This document shows positions 30,227 through 41,400 of a stretch of 47,947 bases of DNA, piece by piece (the first letter of the stretch is position 1; each line of letters opens with the position of its first letter). Location: positions 1 to 47,947 of IMG/VR virus record IMGVR_UViG_3300033153_008451; one strand, 5' to 3'. Made by a program: the position numbers and the translations under genes. The notes under the pieces are model-generated. The model saw nothing but the letters and a program-made list of their open reading frames with translations, did no database searches and was not told where the DNA came from. Source of the DNA: a virus.

Positions 30227-32857
30227 ATGGCCGATTATCTTTACGACAACGATCCCAAAGACACCTATAAATGTTTACTGTGTATTGGCAATTTAGCCAA
30301 TCCGGGATTACATGCAACCACTCAAAGAACCGTCTGGACAGATGACGGCGCGGGCGGAAAAACCGACGCCCCCTTCACTCTCGCAAGCGACGCGATGCTA
30401 TTCACCGACGCCAAAGCCCTCGAGTTTCGCCAGGACGCCGAAAAAATTAACTCCTCTACTGCGGGGCAACTTGATATAGACGCCTCCTCTGTTCTCGAAT
30501 TCACCGCCCCGACTATCGAACTTGCCGGAGCAACCCTCATAGACCTTCAGGGCGACGATATAAAAATTGGTGAAGGTGGAGACGCCGATATAGTAATAAC
30601 TTTCAACGCTAACTCCAATAACGGCGTTCTCACCTGGATGGAAGACGAAGACCACTTCAAATTTTCCGACGATTTATTGATCGACGGCGCCGAAAAACTA
30701 TACTTCTTCGATATAGGCGGTGAATATCTTTCCTCAGACGGCGATGATCTCACTATCGCCGCCGGTCGTGATATAAAACTCACCGCCGCCAACGATATAC
30801 ATATTCCTAAAGACGTAGGACTCACCTTCGACTCCGATAACTCAGAAAAGATTGAATCCGACGATACCGACCTCACCATTACCTCCGGCGGCGCCATAAA
30901 ACTCAACGCCGCCACCGATATAAAAATTCCTGCAAATATAGGACTTACTTTCGATACCACTGGCTCGGAAAAGATCGAATCCGACGATACTGACCTCACG
31001 GTTGCTTCCGGCGGCGATATAAACCTTACCGCCACTAATGATATAAATATCCCCGCAAGCGTAGGACTTACCTTCGGAGCAGACACCGAAAAAATAGAAC
31101 AAGACGGTTCCAACAATCTTTCAATAATCGCCGCCGCCGCCCTTACTTTTACCGCCGCCGCTACCTCAATATGGTCAACCTCAGCGGGCAACCTTACCAT
31201 TGATAGTCTCGCCGGGAACCTCATCCTCGACGGTCACACCGGCGTAGACATAGATGCCTCAAACTCCGGCGCCGTAAATATAGACGGAAAAGGTGGCGTA
31301 AATATTGGTACAGCCGCCGATTATCAGATTGACATAGACGCGTCCACCTTCGATTTAGACGCCTCTGATAATTTGGCTATCACAATGAGCGCCAATGATG
31401 CCGCCAAAAAAATCATATCCATTACAGCCTCAAACTCCGGCGCCGGTACCGGATCAATCGTTCTGACTGCCGATGGCAAGATTGAAATCAAATCCAGCGC
31501 CGACGATATTTGTATAGGATCAAATCTCGCTTCCGGTAAAAAAGTAGAACTCGGTAAAGCGGGCGAAACGGTCAGTGTATTGGGAGATTGTGATATTGTA
31601 GGTACTTTGACGTCCGGAACCTACGCCCCCGATGCAATTACCGTCACCCACGCCTCCGACCCGATCATCACCATATACAATACGGAACAATCCAATACCA
31701 AAAACGACCGCCATTGTAAATTGATATTTCAGGGTATCACATCCGGTGCAACAACCCACCAACTCGCCTCAATAATAGCGGATCACGATTCCAGCGACGC
31801 CGATAAAGATGGCGGCCTCTATTTTTACACCAATGACGGCGCCGACGTTGACGATTCCCTCACCGAACGCCTTTATATAGACCACGCGGGCAACGCCCAG
31901 TTCTCTACTAATATTGGTATTCCCGCCACCTCCAAACTCTACTTTGACGGTAAAGCTTGCAGCGGCAACACCTATATTTATGAATCCGGCGCCGACGCCC
32001 TCACCTTTGTTGCAGGCGGAGAATCTGCAATGATCCTCGACGCCAACTCCCGTATTTCACTCAGCAATAATGACAATGGCACCGGCAATACTCTCTTTGG
32101 CTATCAGGCCGGTGAAAATTTAGACGCGGGCAGCAATGATAATACATTCATAGGTGAAAATGTCTCTGACGCTGCTATGAATGACGCTCTGGGAAATACA
32201 GGCATTGGTGCAAATTGTCTAACTGACTTGACAACAGGGGATTACAATAATGCTTTTGGAAATGACAGTTTAGGTAGTCTTACTACCGGTGATTCCAATG
32301 TAGCAATGGGATATAACGCAGGAAACACCCTCACCACCGGTTCTGATAATACCTATATAGGTGACGATGCCACCGCCTCTGCCGTCGATGTTTCTAATGA
32401 AATGGCGCTTGGTCATGACGCCGCCGGACAAGGTGCCAATACCATTATGCTGGGTGACGCCAATATAACCAGCCTTTGTTGCTACGACACCACTATTTCC
32501 AGTCCATCCGACAAAAGAATAAAAAGAGAAATAAAAACTTCCGATTACGGCCTCGACTTCATCAATGCCCTTCGGACTATCACCTATAAACGTAAAAATC
32601 CTTTCGATTATCCCAACAAGATCAAACCCGATGTTTACAAAAAAGAAAATGCAATAAGGCCAGAAGACAACGATACTATTTATGTCGGTCTGGTTGCTCA
32701 GGAAGTTGAAAACATAATGAAAAAAGCCGGATATGATTTTAACCTCATCGCCACCAGTCCCAAAGGGATGAAATCAATAAAATATGGATCCCTCATTATG
32801 CCCATCATCAAAGCGCTCCAGGAATTAGACCAAAAAGTAAACGCTCTTTTAAACTAA
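30227..32857 (+). CDS. Tail fibre with C-terminal S74 chaperone peptidase
   Basis: An 876-residue fibre. Residues about 160-310 contain beta repeats of about 37 residues (GLTFD...SEKIESDDTDLT...SGG). Residues about 610-740 contain short YadA-head-like repeats (GNTLFGYQAGENL; NVAMGYNAGNTLTTG). The end is an intramolecular chaperone of the peptidase S74 type: SPSDKRIKREI (S761 and K766 as the expected Ser-Lys dyad), then GLVAQEVENIM and a closing coiled coil. This domain folds the trimer and then cuts itself off. It is distinct from the DGR target, so the phage has two different fibre-like proteins. Good GGAG site; AT-poor DNA. Confidence 0.93.
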   Translation: MADYLYDNDPKDTYKCLLCIGNLANPGLHATTQRTVWTDDGAGGKTDAPFTLASDAMLFTDAKALEFRQDAEKINSSTAGQLDIDASSVLEFTAPTIELAGATLIDLQGDDIKIGEGGDADIVITFNANSNNGVLTWMEDEDHFKFSDDLLIDGAEKLYFFDIGGEYLSSDGDDLTIAAGRDIKLTAANDIHIPKDVGLTFDSDNSEKIESDDTDLTITSGGAIKLNAATDIKIPANIGLTFDTTGSEKIESDDTDLTVASGGDINLTATNDINIPASVGLTFGADTEKIEQDGSNNLSIIAAAALTFTAAATSIWSTSAGNLTIDSLAGNLILDGHTGVDIDASNSGAVNIDGKGGVNIGTAADYQIDIDASTFDLDASDNLAITMSANDAAKKIISITASNSGAGTGSIVLTADGKIEIKSSADDICIGSNLASGKKVELGKAGETVSVLGDCDIVGTLTSGTYAPDAITVTHASDPIITIYNTEQSNTKNDRHCKLIFQGITSGATTHQLASIIADHDSSDADKDGGLYFYTNDGADVDDSLTERLYIDHAGNAQFSTNIGIPATSKLYFDGKACSGNTYIYESGADALTFVAGGESAMILDANSRISLSNNDNGTGNTLFGYQAGENLDAGSNDNTFIGENVSDAAMNDALGNTGIGANCLTDLTTGDYNNAFGNDSLGSLTTGDSNVAMGYNAGNTLTTGSDNTYIGDDATASAVDVSNEMALGHDAAGQGANTIMLGDANITSLCCYDTTISSPSDKRIKREIKTSDYGLDFINALRTITYKRKNPFDYPNKIKPDVYKKENAIRPEDNDTIYVGLVAQEVENIMKKAGYDFNLIATSPKGMKSIKYGSLIMPIIKALQELDQKVNALLN

Positions 32858-33118
32858 CCCCCCGCCCAGCCGCCCCCTCGCCTTGCCGCCCCCTCGCTCC
32901 TTCCTCCCGCTCTTTTAAACATCAACCCCGCCATTCATGGCGGGAATAGAATCAACCTTAAACCCGCTCCTTTTCGTTTTTTCAAACATTAACCCCGCCA
33001 TTCATGGCGGGAATAGAATCAACCTTAAACCCGCTCCTTTTCGTTTTTTCAAACATTAACCCCGCCATTCATGGCGGGGATAGAATCAATCCCACTAACC
33101 CCGGGCTTTAGCCCGCAA
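32858..33118. repeat. 67-bp tandem palindrome repeats
   Basis: After a short CGCCCCCT tract, the CCCCGCCATTCATGGCGGG palindrome occurs three times with exactly 67-bp spacing (32926, 32993, 33060), each copy joined by GAATCAACCTTAAACCCGCTC and a TTTTCGTTTTTTCAAA spacer. The array ends with the GGGCTTTAGCCC palindrome (33099-33116) and a GGAGG site. No gene. Confidence 0.92.
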
Positions 33119-33132
33119 ACTCGGAGGAACAA

Positions 33133-33516
33133 ATGAAAATAACCATCAAAGAACTTCAGGAAAAACAACCAAGTCTCGCAAAGATCCTTGACAAAGACAT
33201 GCCCTTCAAACTTTCCTATCGCCTAAACAAAATCGCATCCAAGATCAAAGGCGAGATGAAACACATCCAAAACACTCGCATCGAAATGATTAAAAAATTT
33301 GGCGAAAAAGACGAAAAAGGAAACTATGAGGTAAAGAAAAACAAAATAGAAGCCTTTGCCGACGCCTGGGACGAATTTGCAAAAACAGAAATTACTCTCA
33401 ATATTGAGAAAATCCCCGTCGAATGTATGGAGCAAGTCGAACTCAGCGGAAACGATATAGCGAGTATTATCGATTTCATTGAAGACCCCAAGCAGAAAAA
33501 GAAAAAGAAAAAATGA
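33133..33516 (+). CDS. DUF1617-like protein, 127 residues
   Basis: Helical, charged protein: MKITIKELQEKQPSLAKILDKDMPFKLSYRLNKIASKI, then EMIKKFGEKDEKGNYEVKK and ITLNIEKIPVECMEQVEL. The order (short strand, helix with KLP/MPFK-x-SY-x-L, Glu-rich helix, KKYG/KKFG turn, beta end with IP) resembles DUF1617 proteins, which sit near tail genes. It ends with a run of Lys (QKKKKKK). A strong GGAGG site precedes the ATG, after the palindrome array, and the stop overlaps the next start (ATGA). A chaperone-like role for the large tail protein that follows is possible, but unproven. Confidence 0.82.
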   Translation: MKITIKELQEKQPSLAKILDKDMPFKLSYRLNKIASKIKGEMKHIQNTRIEMIKKFGEKDEKGNYEVKKNKIEAFADAWDEFAKTEITLNIEKIPVECMEQVELSGNDIASIIDFIEDPKQKKKKKK

Positions 33517-36500
33517 CAAAAAAAGCCCTGTTTGACCTTAGCGGTGGAATAAATAATCAGACCCGCCCCGACCTCCTCGAAGATAATCAGCTCCAGGCCG
33601 CCCAAAATTATGAATGCCGCGGCCGCAATGGTACTCTTTACAAACGTACCGATCCCGCCACATATCTTGTAAACCTTAACTATGCGCTTTCTCGCCATTT
33701 CGACACAGTTATAAGCATCTCTCCCGCTTTTTATCCTTCGGTTAAGCCGGACGACATGACCGATGACCACATGCTCCTCGTATTCGGTAAAAAGGACGAT
33801 TCCTACTACCTTTACCTTTATTATGAGCAATCTGGCGGTTACAAAATCACAATTCCTGGCGTCACCTACTCCGCCGACTCCGTTCTGCGCTTCGCCATAG
33901 CCCACGACCGCGTCATTATCACAGATTACGAAGGCGGCAACGTCGCTCACTACTTTACCATAGATGAAGACGGCAACAGGGTTTCCGGCATAATGGGAAT
34001 AAACGCCCCCCTGAACAAGCCCGGTATATCCCAAATGACCGACTGGGACGCTACCCTTTTTGAAGAAAACAACGAAAACGACTACCTCTCCGAATGCGGC
34101 CTCGTTCAGGTCTGTTACACCGTCGCTACCAAAGACGGAGAAGAATCAAATCCATCGCCCGTCTCAAATACCCTCGATATGCAGTTCTTTAAACTCGAAG
34201 ATGGCGAAGACGCCCGCTTTCTGGAAAAGATACAGGTTAGCAACCTCTCCATTCCTCCCCGTCTCGCATCCAATATCAAAGATAAACTCAAATACTTCAA
34301 CATCTACGTCCGCGTCTTCCGCTACTCCGCCGGTTCAGTCTCAAAGTCCTTCGAATACTCTCAGCGCTTCGCCATCATCGATAAAGACAATGCCTCCGGA
34401 TCAACCGGAAATAACTACTCGATAACCGTCTCGCCCACCGCCGGACAACAGGTATCTCACGAAAACGACGTCGCGCCCATAGCAAAATATCCCGCCGCGC
34501 TTGGCGGCGTTACCATGCTCGCCTGCTGCAAAACCAAAATAAAATTCCCCGCCGAATTCGATCGCTACGTCGAAATAAAACTAAACAATCAGGACTCAAA
34601 AACCTACATAGACGCCGTTATTCGGATCCAACTCAAAGACGAAACCTATCCCTCGGATTTTATATCAGACCTCGATTGGACGGACTTCGACCCCGACGAC
34701 AACTATGTCATAGGTCAGACGGGATTAAATCAATTAAGAGTATACGACAATGATCTCACCACTCCCCTGTCCGTAGTTTACGATTTAAAAAGACTGTGGA
34801 ATGGTGGCGACGTCCGAAGATATTGTGATATATACATTAAGATTCCCCAACTCGAAGCCGGAAACGTCCACTCCCTTTACTTCTGCTTCGGTGGAATAGG
34901 CGTAGACGTCTTAGATCTAAAATCCGCCGATTATGGTCAATGGGTACGAGCCGACGCTTGGACAGGTCAGCAGGTGTTTCAACCTCTTCGTGTCTGGAAT
35001 ACCGACGTTCTTATCTGCTCGCCTGTCGATATGAAACGTAATAATAATCATGTCCTGAATAAAGTTAATGACGACGACACCGCCTTTGACACTTATTCAG
35101 AATCTTCCCCGCCTCCTTTTGCTCCCGATTATAATTATCGTTGGGAACTTATAGAAGCTTCCTGGGAATCCACTGAAATTGCCAAAGTTTCCCTCTTTCA
35201 AAAACTCATTGGTAATAGCTGTTTTTCCCTTGACAATGCCAATGGTAAAGCCGCTATCGGCGCCTGTGGGCTTACGGAAATGCCGGATAAAGGATTTATT
35301 TCATTCTATTTTAAACATTCTACAATCTCATCCGAGACTCGTGTATTCACCTTTTATGATAATACTAAATCAGAAAGACGCTGTCTTGGAATAAGAGACG
35401 TCGGCGCAGGAGAATATTACTGGTTTGTTACCGACGATGACCATTATGAAGATTTTACCTCAATATTTAAACCTAACTTTCGTAACAAACAATATTTCGT
35501 CCTTTTTTCCTGGGATGAAGATAATATAAGTCTCTTTATTGTGGATTTAGATGACAATACTTATGATTATCAGGCCAAAACATCATCGTCAGTCGATATG
35601 TCTGATATGAATTTAGAAGCTATGTTTGCCGGTGCCGTATACGATACATACGCTCATAATGGCGCCGAATATGATCAAATAATGTTTGTGAAAGACGTTT
35701 ATTTCAACGCCTCAAACGCAGACCACCGCAATACTGTTTATAATATTGCCAACTTCATGCCGCCCCTCGATACAATGATAGGCTACAAACCTTCCGACTC
35801 CTCTTCCAATAACAATATCGAATTCGGCGATACCGAAGCCATAGAATACAAAACCCACGAAAATATGATCAAGTGGACAGAAGTAAACGGACTCGCCTTT
35901 CCCGATCTAAACTACAAAAAAGTCAAAGAACCTGTCAACGGATTTATTCCCGCCCCCTCATTCCTCCGCTATCAATACCAAAACACCGTCCTCATATACA
36001 CCCGCAACTCCATTACCCGCTTTATTCTATCCGGCGTCCCTTCGTCCTGGCGCGGTTCAGCCAACGCCATTATCGAAGAAAAAACTCAATACGGTCTTTC
36101 CTCGCCCCGCTCCCTCGTCAAAATAGGCGACGCCCTCTTTTGGCACTCCGAAATCGGCGTGATCCGCTGGGATCCAAACGGACTGCGCCCAATATCCCGC
36201 AACGTCATCGACGTCCCGCTCCTCTCGTCCGGTGAATATCTCGCATTTTACTGTCCCCTGCGCAATCAATATATCATCACCGACAATGCCAACTCCATCG
36301 CCTACGCCTATGTAATAGATCAGAACAAATGGTTCTACTTCACAGAATTCAATGTAGAATCCGTCGCCGTACTCTCCGGCGGACTCGACGCCGACAACGT
36401 CAACCTTTTTCTACACTCCAACGAAATCAATAAATATCCCACCGACGTCTATACCGAAGCCTTATCATTCATTCAAACTAAAGACGTCTTCTTTGAAAAA

Positions 36501-36737
36501 GGCGTCCTCCGCCGCATGAAAGTAAACTTTGAAAAAGGCGTCCCGGACGTCCTAATAAAATCAATAGTCACAAAAAATAATGTAGACGGTCTCGAAATAG
36601 AAAAAACAAACACCATCACCAACCCCAACCCCCGCCAATGGCGAGGAATAGCCCCGGCCAACAGCAGAGGAAAAAAAGTCAGTTTCAGGATCGAAAACCC
36701 CAACATCATCAGAAATATAATGTACGACCTCCATTAA
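33513..36737 (+). CDS. Large tail hub/nozzle protein with lectin-like insertions
   Basis: A 1074-residue protein. The first 330 residues start LSGGINNQTRPDLLEDNQLQAAQNYECRGRNG, the typical opening of P22 gp10/T7 nozzle-like stabilisation proteins (GGIN...L-x-x-NQ). Residues about 352-460 look like a DUF2341-type beta domain (VEIKLNNQDSKTYIDAVIRIQL...LYFCFGG). Residues about 570-740 look like a LamG/concanavalin-like carbohydrate-binding domain (GFISFYFKHSTI...RVFTFYD). The last 280 residues return to propeller-like strands (ITRFILSGVPSSWRG). The insertions could bind cell-surface sugars. Overlaps the DUF1617-like gene by 4 bp. Confidence 0.85.
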   Translation: MTKKALFDLSGGINNQTRPDLLEDNQLQAAQNYECRGRNGTLYKRTDPATYLVNLNYALSRHFDTVISISPAFYPSVKPDDMTDDHMLLVFGKKDDSYYLYLYYEQSGGYKITIPGVTYSADSVLRFAIAHDRVIITDYEGGNVAHYFTIDEDGNRVSGIMGINAPLNKPGISQMTDWDATLFEENNENDYLSECGLVQVCYTVATKDGEESNPSPVSNTLDMQFFKLEDGEDARFLEKIQVSNLSIPPRLASNIKDKLKYFNIYVRVFRYSAGSVSKSFEYSQRFAIIDKDNASGSTGNNYSITVSPTAGQQVSHENDVAPIAKYPAALGGVTMLACCKTKIKFPAEFDRYVEIKLNNQDSKTYIDAVIRIQLKDETYPSDFISDLDWTDFDPDDNYVIGQTGLNQLRVYDNDLTTPLSVVYDLKRLWNGGDVRRYCDIYIKIPQLEAGNVHSLYFCFGGIGVDVLDLKSADYGQWVRADAWTGQQVFQPLRVWNTDVLICSPVDMKRNNNHVLNKVNDDDTAFDTYSESSPPPFAPDYNYRWELIEASWESTEIAKVSLFQKLIGNSCFSLDNANGKAAIGACGLTEMPDKGFISFYFKHSTISSETRVFTFYDNTKSERRCLGIRDVGAGEYYWFVTDDDHYEDFTSIFKPNFRNKQYFVLFSWDEDNISLFIVDLDDNTYDYQAKTSSSVDMSDMNLEAMFAGAVYDTYAHNGAEYDQIMFVKDVYFNASNADHRNTVYNIANFMPPLDTMIGYKPSDSSSNNNIEFGDTEAIEYKTHENMIKWTEVNGLAFPDLNYKKVKEPVNGFIPAPSFLRYQYQNTVLIYTRNSITRFILSGVPSSWRGSANAIIEEKTQYGLSSPRSLVKIGDALFWHSEIGVIRWDPNGLRPISRNVIDVPLLSSGEYLAFYCPLRNQYIITDNANSIAYAYVIDQNKWFYFTEFNVESVAVLSGGLDADNVNLFLHSNEINKYPTDVYTEALSFIQTKDVFFEKGVLRRMKVNFEKGVPDVLIKSIVTKNNVDGLEIEKTNTITNPNPRQWRGIAPANSRGKKVSFRIENPNIIRNIMYDLH

Positions 36738-36895
36738 CCATTAACCATTAACCATTCCCCGCCCCGCTCTTTCTCCCCTTCCCCCTGTCGCCCCCTCCCC
36801 CAGTCGCCCCCTCGCCTTGTCGCCCCTTCCTCCTTCCTCCTTTCCCCTTTCTCCTGTTTCCTTCCTCCTTCCTCCTTATCCCTTAATCCTTTAAC
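36738..36895. repeat. C-rich and TTCCTCC tract
   Basis: AACCATT units come first here, then CGCCCCCT, TTCCTCC/TTTCTCC and ATCCTTTAACC units, followed by CCGGAG as ribosome site. The unit order differs from other tracts, with an AACCATT block at each end. Confidence 0.9.
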
Positions 36896-36908
36896 CCCGG
36901 AGCATAAC

Positions 36909-38408
36909 ATGTCATTATGGTCATTACTCCCCGCCGCTGCCAGTACAGCCGCGCTCGCTATGAACAAACCCAAAAAATCCGATTACCGACTAAACACCGG
37001 ATACATCAAAAAATACATCGCCTCCCTTCGCGGCCGCAAAAACGACCGCCAAGTATACAACATGGCCATGCGGCCAATGGTAAAAGCCATAGGCCAGCAA
37101 ACCGGACGAGCCAGACGCAACATAGAAGCCTCATCCGCCCGCTATGGTCTATCAGGTTCCGGCATAGAAGCCCAGCAAAAACTGTCAGCCAACAAAGCCG
37201 CTCTTTCAGCCCTTACCGGCGCTCATGAAAAAGCCGCTCTCAGACAGCAAGCCGAAAACTATCGCATAGACAAATCCATCGACTATGCTATCCAGCGCGA
37301 AGGCTATCACACAGCCCGCGCCAATCTTGCCTTCAATCAGGCCAAAACTCAGTACCGGCGCAACCTTACCGGCGGAATAGTAAATCTTGCCGCCCAGGGC
37401 GCCGCGCAAATAGGTCAGACCATGCAAAACAACAGGCAAGCCTATAACCAAGCCCGCGCCTCCGGCCTCCTCCCCACCGAAACCACTCAACAGGAATTTT
37501 ATGATCAGGCCGCGCAAGCAGGCTACAAAGGCGACTTGGCAAATTACATCGCCTCCCTCCAAGTCCAAAATCAGGACGCCGCTATCAACGCCTACAATAC
37601 CTACCTTGCCAGCCCGTCAGAAGAAAACCTCGCCGCCCTAAAAGAAATCAATCCCGCCCTCCACTCCGGACTCCTCGAACAAACGTCCCGGCAAAAAAAC
37701 ACCCTCATCAACAAAATTCAACAAAGCATTCCCGCCGAGCAACTTCCCGAGAACTTAGAGCAAATGTCCATCCCCGATTTAAATAATCTTCTCGCTCCCC
37801 GCCCAGTCGCCCCGTCGTCCCCTCCACCCTCTCCCCTTCAATACTTCGACGCCGCCCTTACCGACCCCGATGTTTCATCCGGGGATATGACCAGACAATA
37901 TCAAAATTGGCTCCTTACCGGCGAATATGACGAAACTCAGTCCAGTAAAATACAAACCCGTATAAAAACAAAACAAGCCAATGAACTAAAATTTCTCACA
38001 GAACAAGAACAAAAAAAAGAATTCGCCCGCATATACGCCGACAATCGTAATGATCTCAAAGTCAGCCTGGAAAATACCGCCGCCGCCGCTAAATTAACAG
38101 AGGATCCCCACTACCTGAATATCCTAAACTCACTCAATTCTCTTTCCGGTTCCAAACAATCCATTAATATCGTCGAAGCCGATAAATTAAAAGACGAGAT
38201 CAAATCTTTTATAGAAAATATAAAGTTTGATCAAATAGACACTTTACGCCCTGGTGCTTTCAATTTGACAATGAATAATATCGACAACCCCGGCCAAAAG
38301 AAAAATAGGCTCTATCTCTATCTCACCGGTTATGTAGATAATATGCAAAAGGCAATTCCCGCCGAAAATCAGGTTGAAGATTTAATAAATGATTTAATAG
38401 GAGAGTAA
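36909..38408 (+). CDS. Internal virion (ejection) protein
   Basis: A 499-residue, Ala- and Gln-rich helical protein. Its N-terminus (MSLWSLLPAAASTAALAM) is a short hydrophobic helix; next come ARRNIEASSARYGLSGSGIEAQQKLSA and long helices, as in podoviral ejection proteins that leave the head and line a channel across the periplasm. Position after the nozzle gene and before the giant protein fits. Residues about 296-312 (APRPVAPSSPPPSPL) come from C-rich repeat units read in frame at about 37794-37834. Good GGAG site; TAATG overlap with the next gene. Confidence 0.85.
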   Translation: MSLWSLLPAAASTAALAMNKPKKSDYRLNTGYIKKYIASLRGRKNDRQVYNMAMRPMVKAIGQQTGRARRNIEASSARYGLSGSGIEAQQKLSANKAALSALTGAHEKAALRQQAENYRIDKSIDYAIQREGYHTARANLAFNQAKTQYRRNLTGGIVNLAAQGAAQIGQTMQNNRQAYNQARASGLLPTETTQQEFYDQAAQAGYKGDLANYIASLQVQNQDAAINAYNTYLASPSEENLAALKEINPALHSGLLEQTSRQKNTLINKIQQSIPAEQLPENLEQMSIPDLNNLLAPRPVAPSSPPPSPLQYFDAALTDPDVSSGDMTRQYQNWLLTGEYDETQSSKIQTRIKTKQANELKFLTEQEQKKEFARIYADNRNDLKVSLENTAAAAKLTEDPHYLNILNSLNSLSGSKQSINIVEADKLKDEIKSFIENIKFDQIDTLRPGAFNLTMNNIDNPGQKKNRLYLYLTGYVDNMQKAIPAENQVEDLINDLIGE

Positions 38409-41400
38409 TGCTCACTCCGGACAAACTTCCAAAATACAAACAACTCTATGAAATTTGGGACGCCGATCCAAACGCCATTTTAAATTCATCAAAAAAAGAC
38501 GCCGCCCTGAAACTCATCGGTCAATACAAAGATTATCTCAATCAACAAAAACTCCAACAGCAGCAAGCCCGGGAAAACCTCGCCCTCCGCAACTCGCCCT
38601 TTCGCAATTTCGCCCCCTCGCCCAGCCGCCCCCTCGCCCCCTCCCCCCCTCCCCCCGTCGCCCCCTCGCCCCTTCCTCCTTCCTCCTCACCCCCTCGCAC
38701 CCTCGCCCCCTCGCAACCCGCCCCTTCGTCAATCGACCGCCGCCGTCAGCACTATGCCGATCGTGGCTTCGAAACTTATCCCAAAACCCTTAGAGATATA
38801 TACGTCCCACCTCTCGATCCCTCATCCCCCCTTTCTCCTTCCTCCTCGCCCCTTTCTCCTTCCTCCTCCCTCCTTCCTCCTTCCTCCTCTCCCCCTCGCC
38901 CCCTCGCTCCCTCGCCCGGCCGCTCCGGCTCCCCCGATCTCCCCGAATCCTACGCTCAGACCCTAAAACGTCAGGAAATCCAGCGGGAAATAGACGCAAT
39001 CGAAATTCAGGCCGAACAAATAAAAAAAATAGACGCCAAATTAAAACCCTATGAAGACGAACTAAATAAATTCAACCAATTCATAGATCAGGAAACAAAA
39101 TCATTTACCGGTACAGCAAAGCAATACGAAAGATATCAAAAACTTTATCAGCATTATAACAAAATTCTAAAAAAATATCAGCCCAACCTCGACGCCTGGA
39201 ACAATGAACTTCTCCCTCAATATCAAAACCTTATCCAACAATATAATGAACTCCTCCCAAAATATCACTACGCCCAGCCGGAAACCGCTATTCGGCCCGC
39301 CCAGCCCCAGCCCCAGCCCTCAGGCACACCAATAGGCGCGCCCGGATCAGGTTACATCCTCCGGCAACCCGCCCCCTCGTCCCTCCGCCCCCTCTCCTCC
39401 TCGCCTCCCCGCCCCCTCTCCGCCCAATCCCCTCAAATCGCCCAGATGATTTTAGAAGTATCCCGCAAAACCCAAATCCCTCCCCATATAGTAGAAAAAA
39501 ACTTTGAGCCTCTTGTAAAGCAACTTAGCAAAGAATATTTCGGGAAAAAACCCGAAGCCACCGCAATGGAACATGCCGAATTTGCTATGATATTTCCCAT
39601 CGCCGCCGGTTTAATGGCGCATCCTCTCGCAACAGTCAAAGGCGTTCTCTCTTTTGGCGCAGTATCAGAAATGGTCAACGGTCTTACCAGTCTGCTCACC
39701 CAACAAAAATATCAATTCGGCGGCGGCAAAGGTCTTGAACAAGCCGTACCCTATACTTCCACCAATGCCCGAAAAGTTTTAGAAATAATAGATTTTCTTG
39801 GAAAAGCCGCTATTACCCATGGTTTATACAAAGCCGCGCCTGTATTATTTGAGAAATTTACCAAAAATGTTTTCGAAGGTTACAAACTCCCCCGCACAAT
39901 CACCATTTCGCCCGAAGAAGTCCGCGCCGCCCAGATTGACGGCAAAGGAGTTTCCGCAGAAAAACTGCAAGCCCTCAAAGGTCTGAAATCAGGCGCGGAA
40001 TGGCGCGCCGCCCTAAAAAAAGGAACCGTAATAGAACTCGAAGCCAGAGACTTCATAAAAATTGTTGACAAACCCTATTGGCGCAAAATTAAAAAAGCCT
40101 TCAAAGTCAAACCTTTTGAAGAAACTCGATTTCTTGGAAAAAACATAAAACAGCAAACCCTCATCCCCGAATCCTATCGCCTCGAATCTCAAACCAAAGG
40201 CAAAACAGCCCCATCACCCATCACCCATGAACCATCCCCAAAATCTCTCGTCGGAGAACTCGCTCAGAAGCCCGCTAAGAGCCAAACGCAAAAAATTGAA
40301 CCTAAACCCTTAGTAAAAACCACCCCATCAGACATTTCAGACCTGCAACCGCTTAAATCACTAAAATCCACACCCATTACCCATCAACCATCAACCATTC
40401 CGGAATCTTTTGTCACTCCCAAGCCGCAAATCCCCTACAAAACCGTAGCGTCCGCCAAATCCGCCATAAAATCCCGCAAACTATCGCCCGCAACTCACAG
40501 CATTGTAAAAATCAATGACGGTTTCGCGCTTGCGCCCAATAAATTTGTAGGTATTACCAAAATAGGAGGTAATGAACGCCAGGTTTTTCAGACTCCCGAT
40601 GGCAATTTATATGCTTGGAACAAAAAACACACCAAAAAACAATCCTACACATGGAAAGATCTTCAAAAATATAGAAATCGGTCTGCTGCGTCAAAGGCGG
40701 CGTTTTATAATTTACAAGAAAACAATATCCTTATACCTCCAAAAACAGTATCAGGCGGAGATATGCCCGCCCTTTATGCAATCTGGAATGCCGGAGTCGC
40801 CCGCCAAATCGGTAAAGATAGCAAAGGCAAACCATCTTTTGAATATCATTACGATCAAATAAGTGGTTTTCTTATTGGTGACAGCTACATTGGCGCTTCG
40901 CCTATACTCAATCGTAAATCAAAAAAATTTACCTATGATCTCATCGATGGCGCACATCTTGAAGGAAATCAGGAATTTATCAAAAAATATGGACGTCCTG
41001 ACGAAATGACCTTTGACGACGTCAAAGAACTTGCTGAAAAAGAATTAGCGGAATACGCCGAAGGTCTGTATAATGATGTGACTCACCACCGCTTCACCGA
41101 TGATGAAATTGCTCAAATAAAATGGGATAAACTCACTCCCGACGAGCAAAGACTATATATTTTAGAAGATGAAATGGGCGGATTGATTGACGAAGCCGCA
41201 GAAAAAGAATTTCAATTAGAAGAAATACTCAAAAAAGAAACAGATAGCGCCTGGGACGATCTCGAATTTATTAAACAACATGAAAAAGACCGCAAAGAAT
41301 ATTTGCATTTAATTGAAAAAGGTTATATATTAGAATCAGGAGAAATAGATGCAAGAACGCAAACCAAACCCAAAACGAAACAACCGCCTCAAGTTGATAA

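Noticed and set aside
30227-32857. Second DGR target in the S74 fibre
   Set aside because: No segment of this gene aligns with the template repeat, and its C-terminus is an S74 chaperone rather than a lectin-like variable end.
32926-33116. CRISPR-like array because of regular spacing
   Set aside because: The spacers between the palindromes are identical to one another, so it is a tandem repeat; there are no unique spacers and no cas genes.
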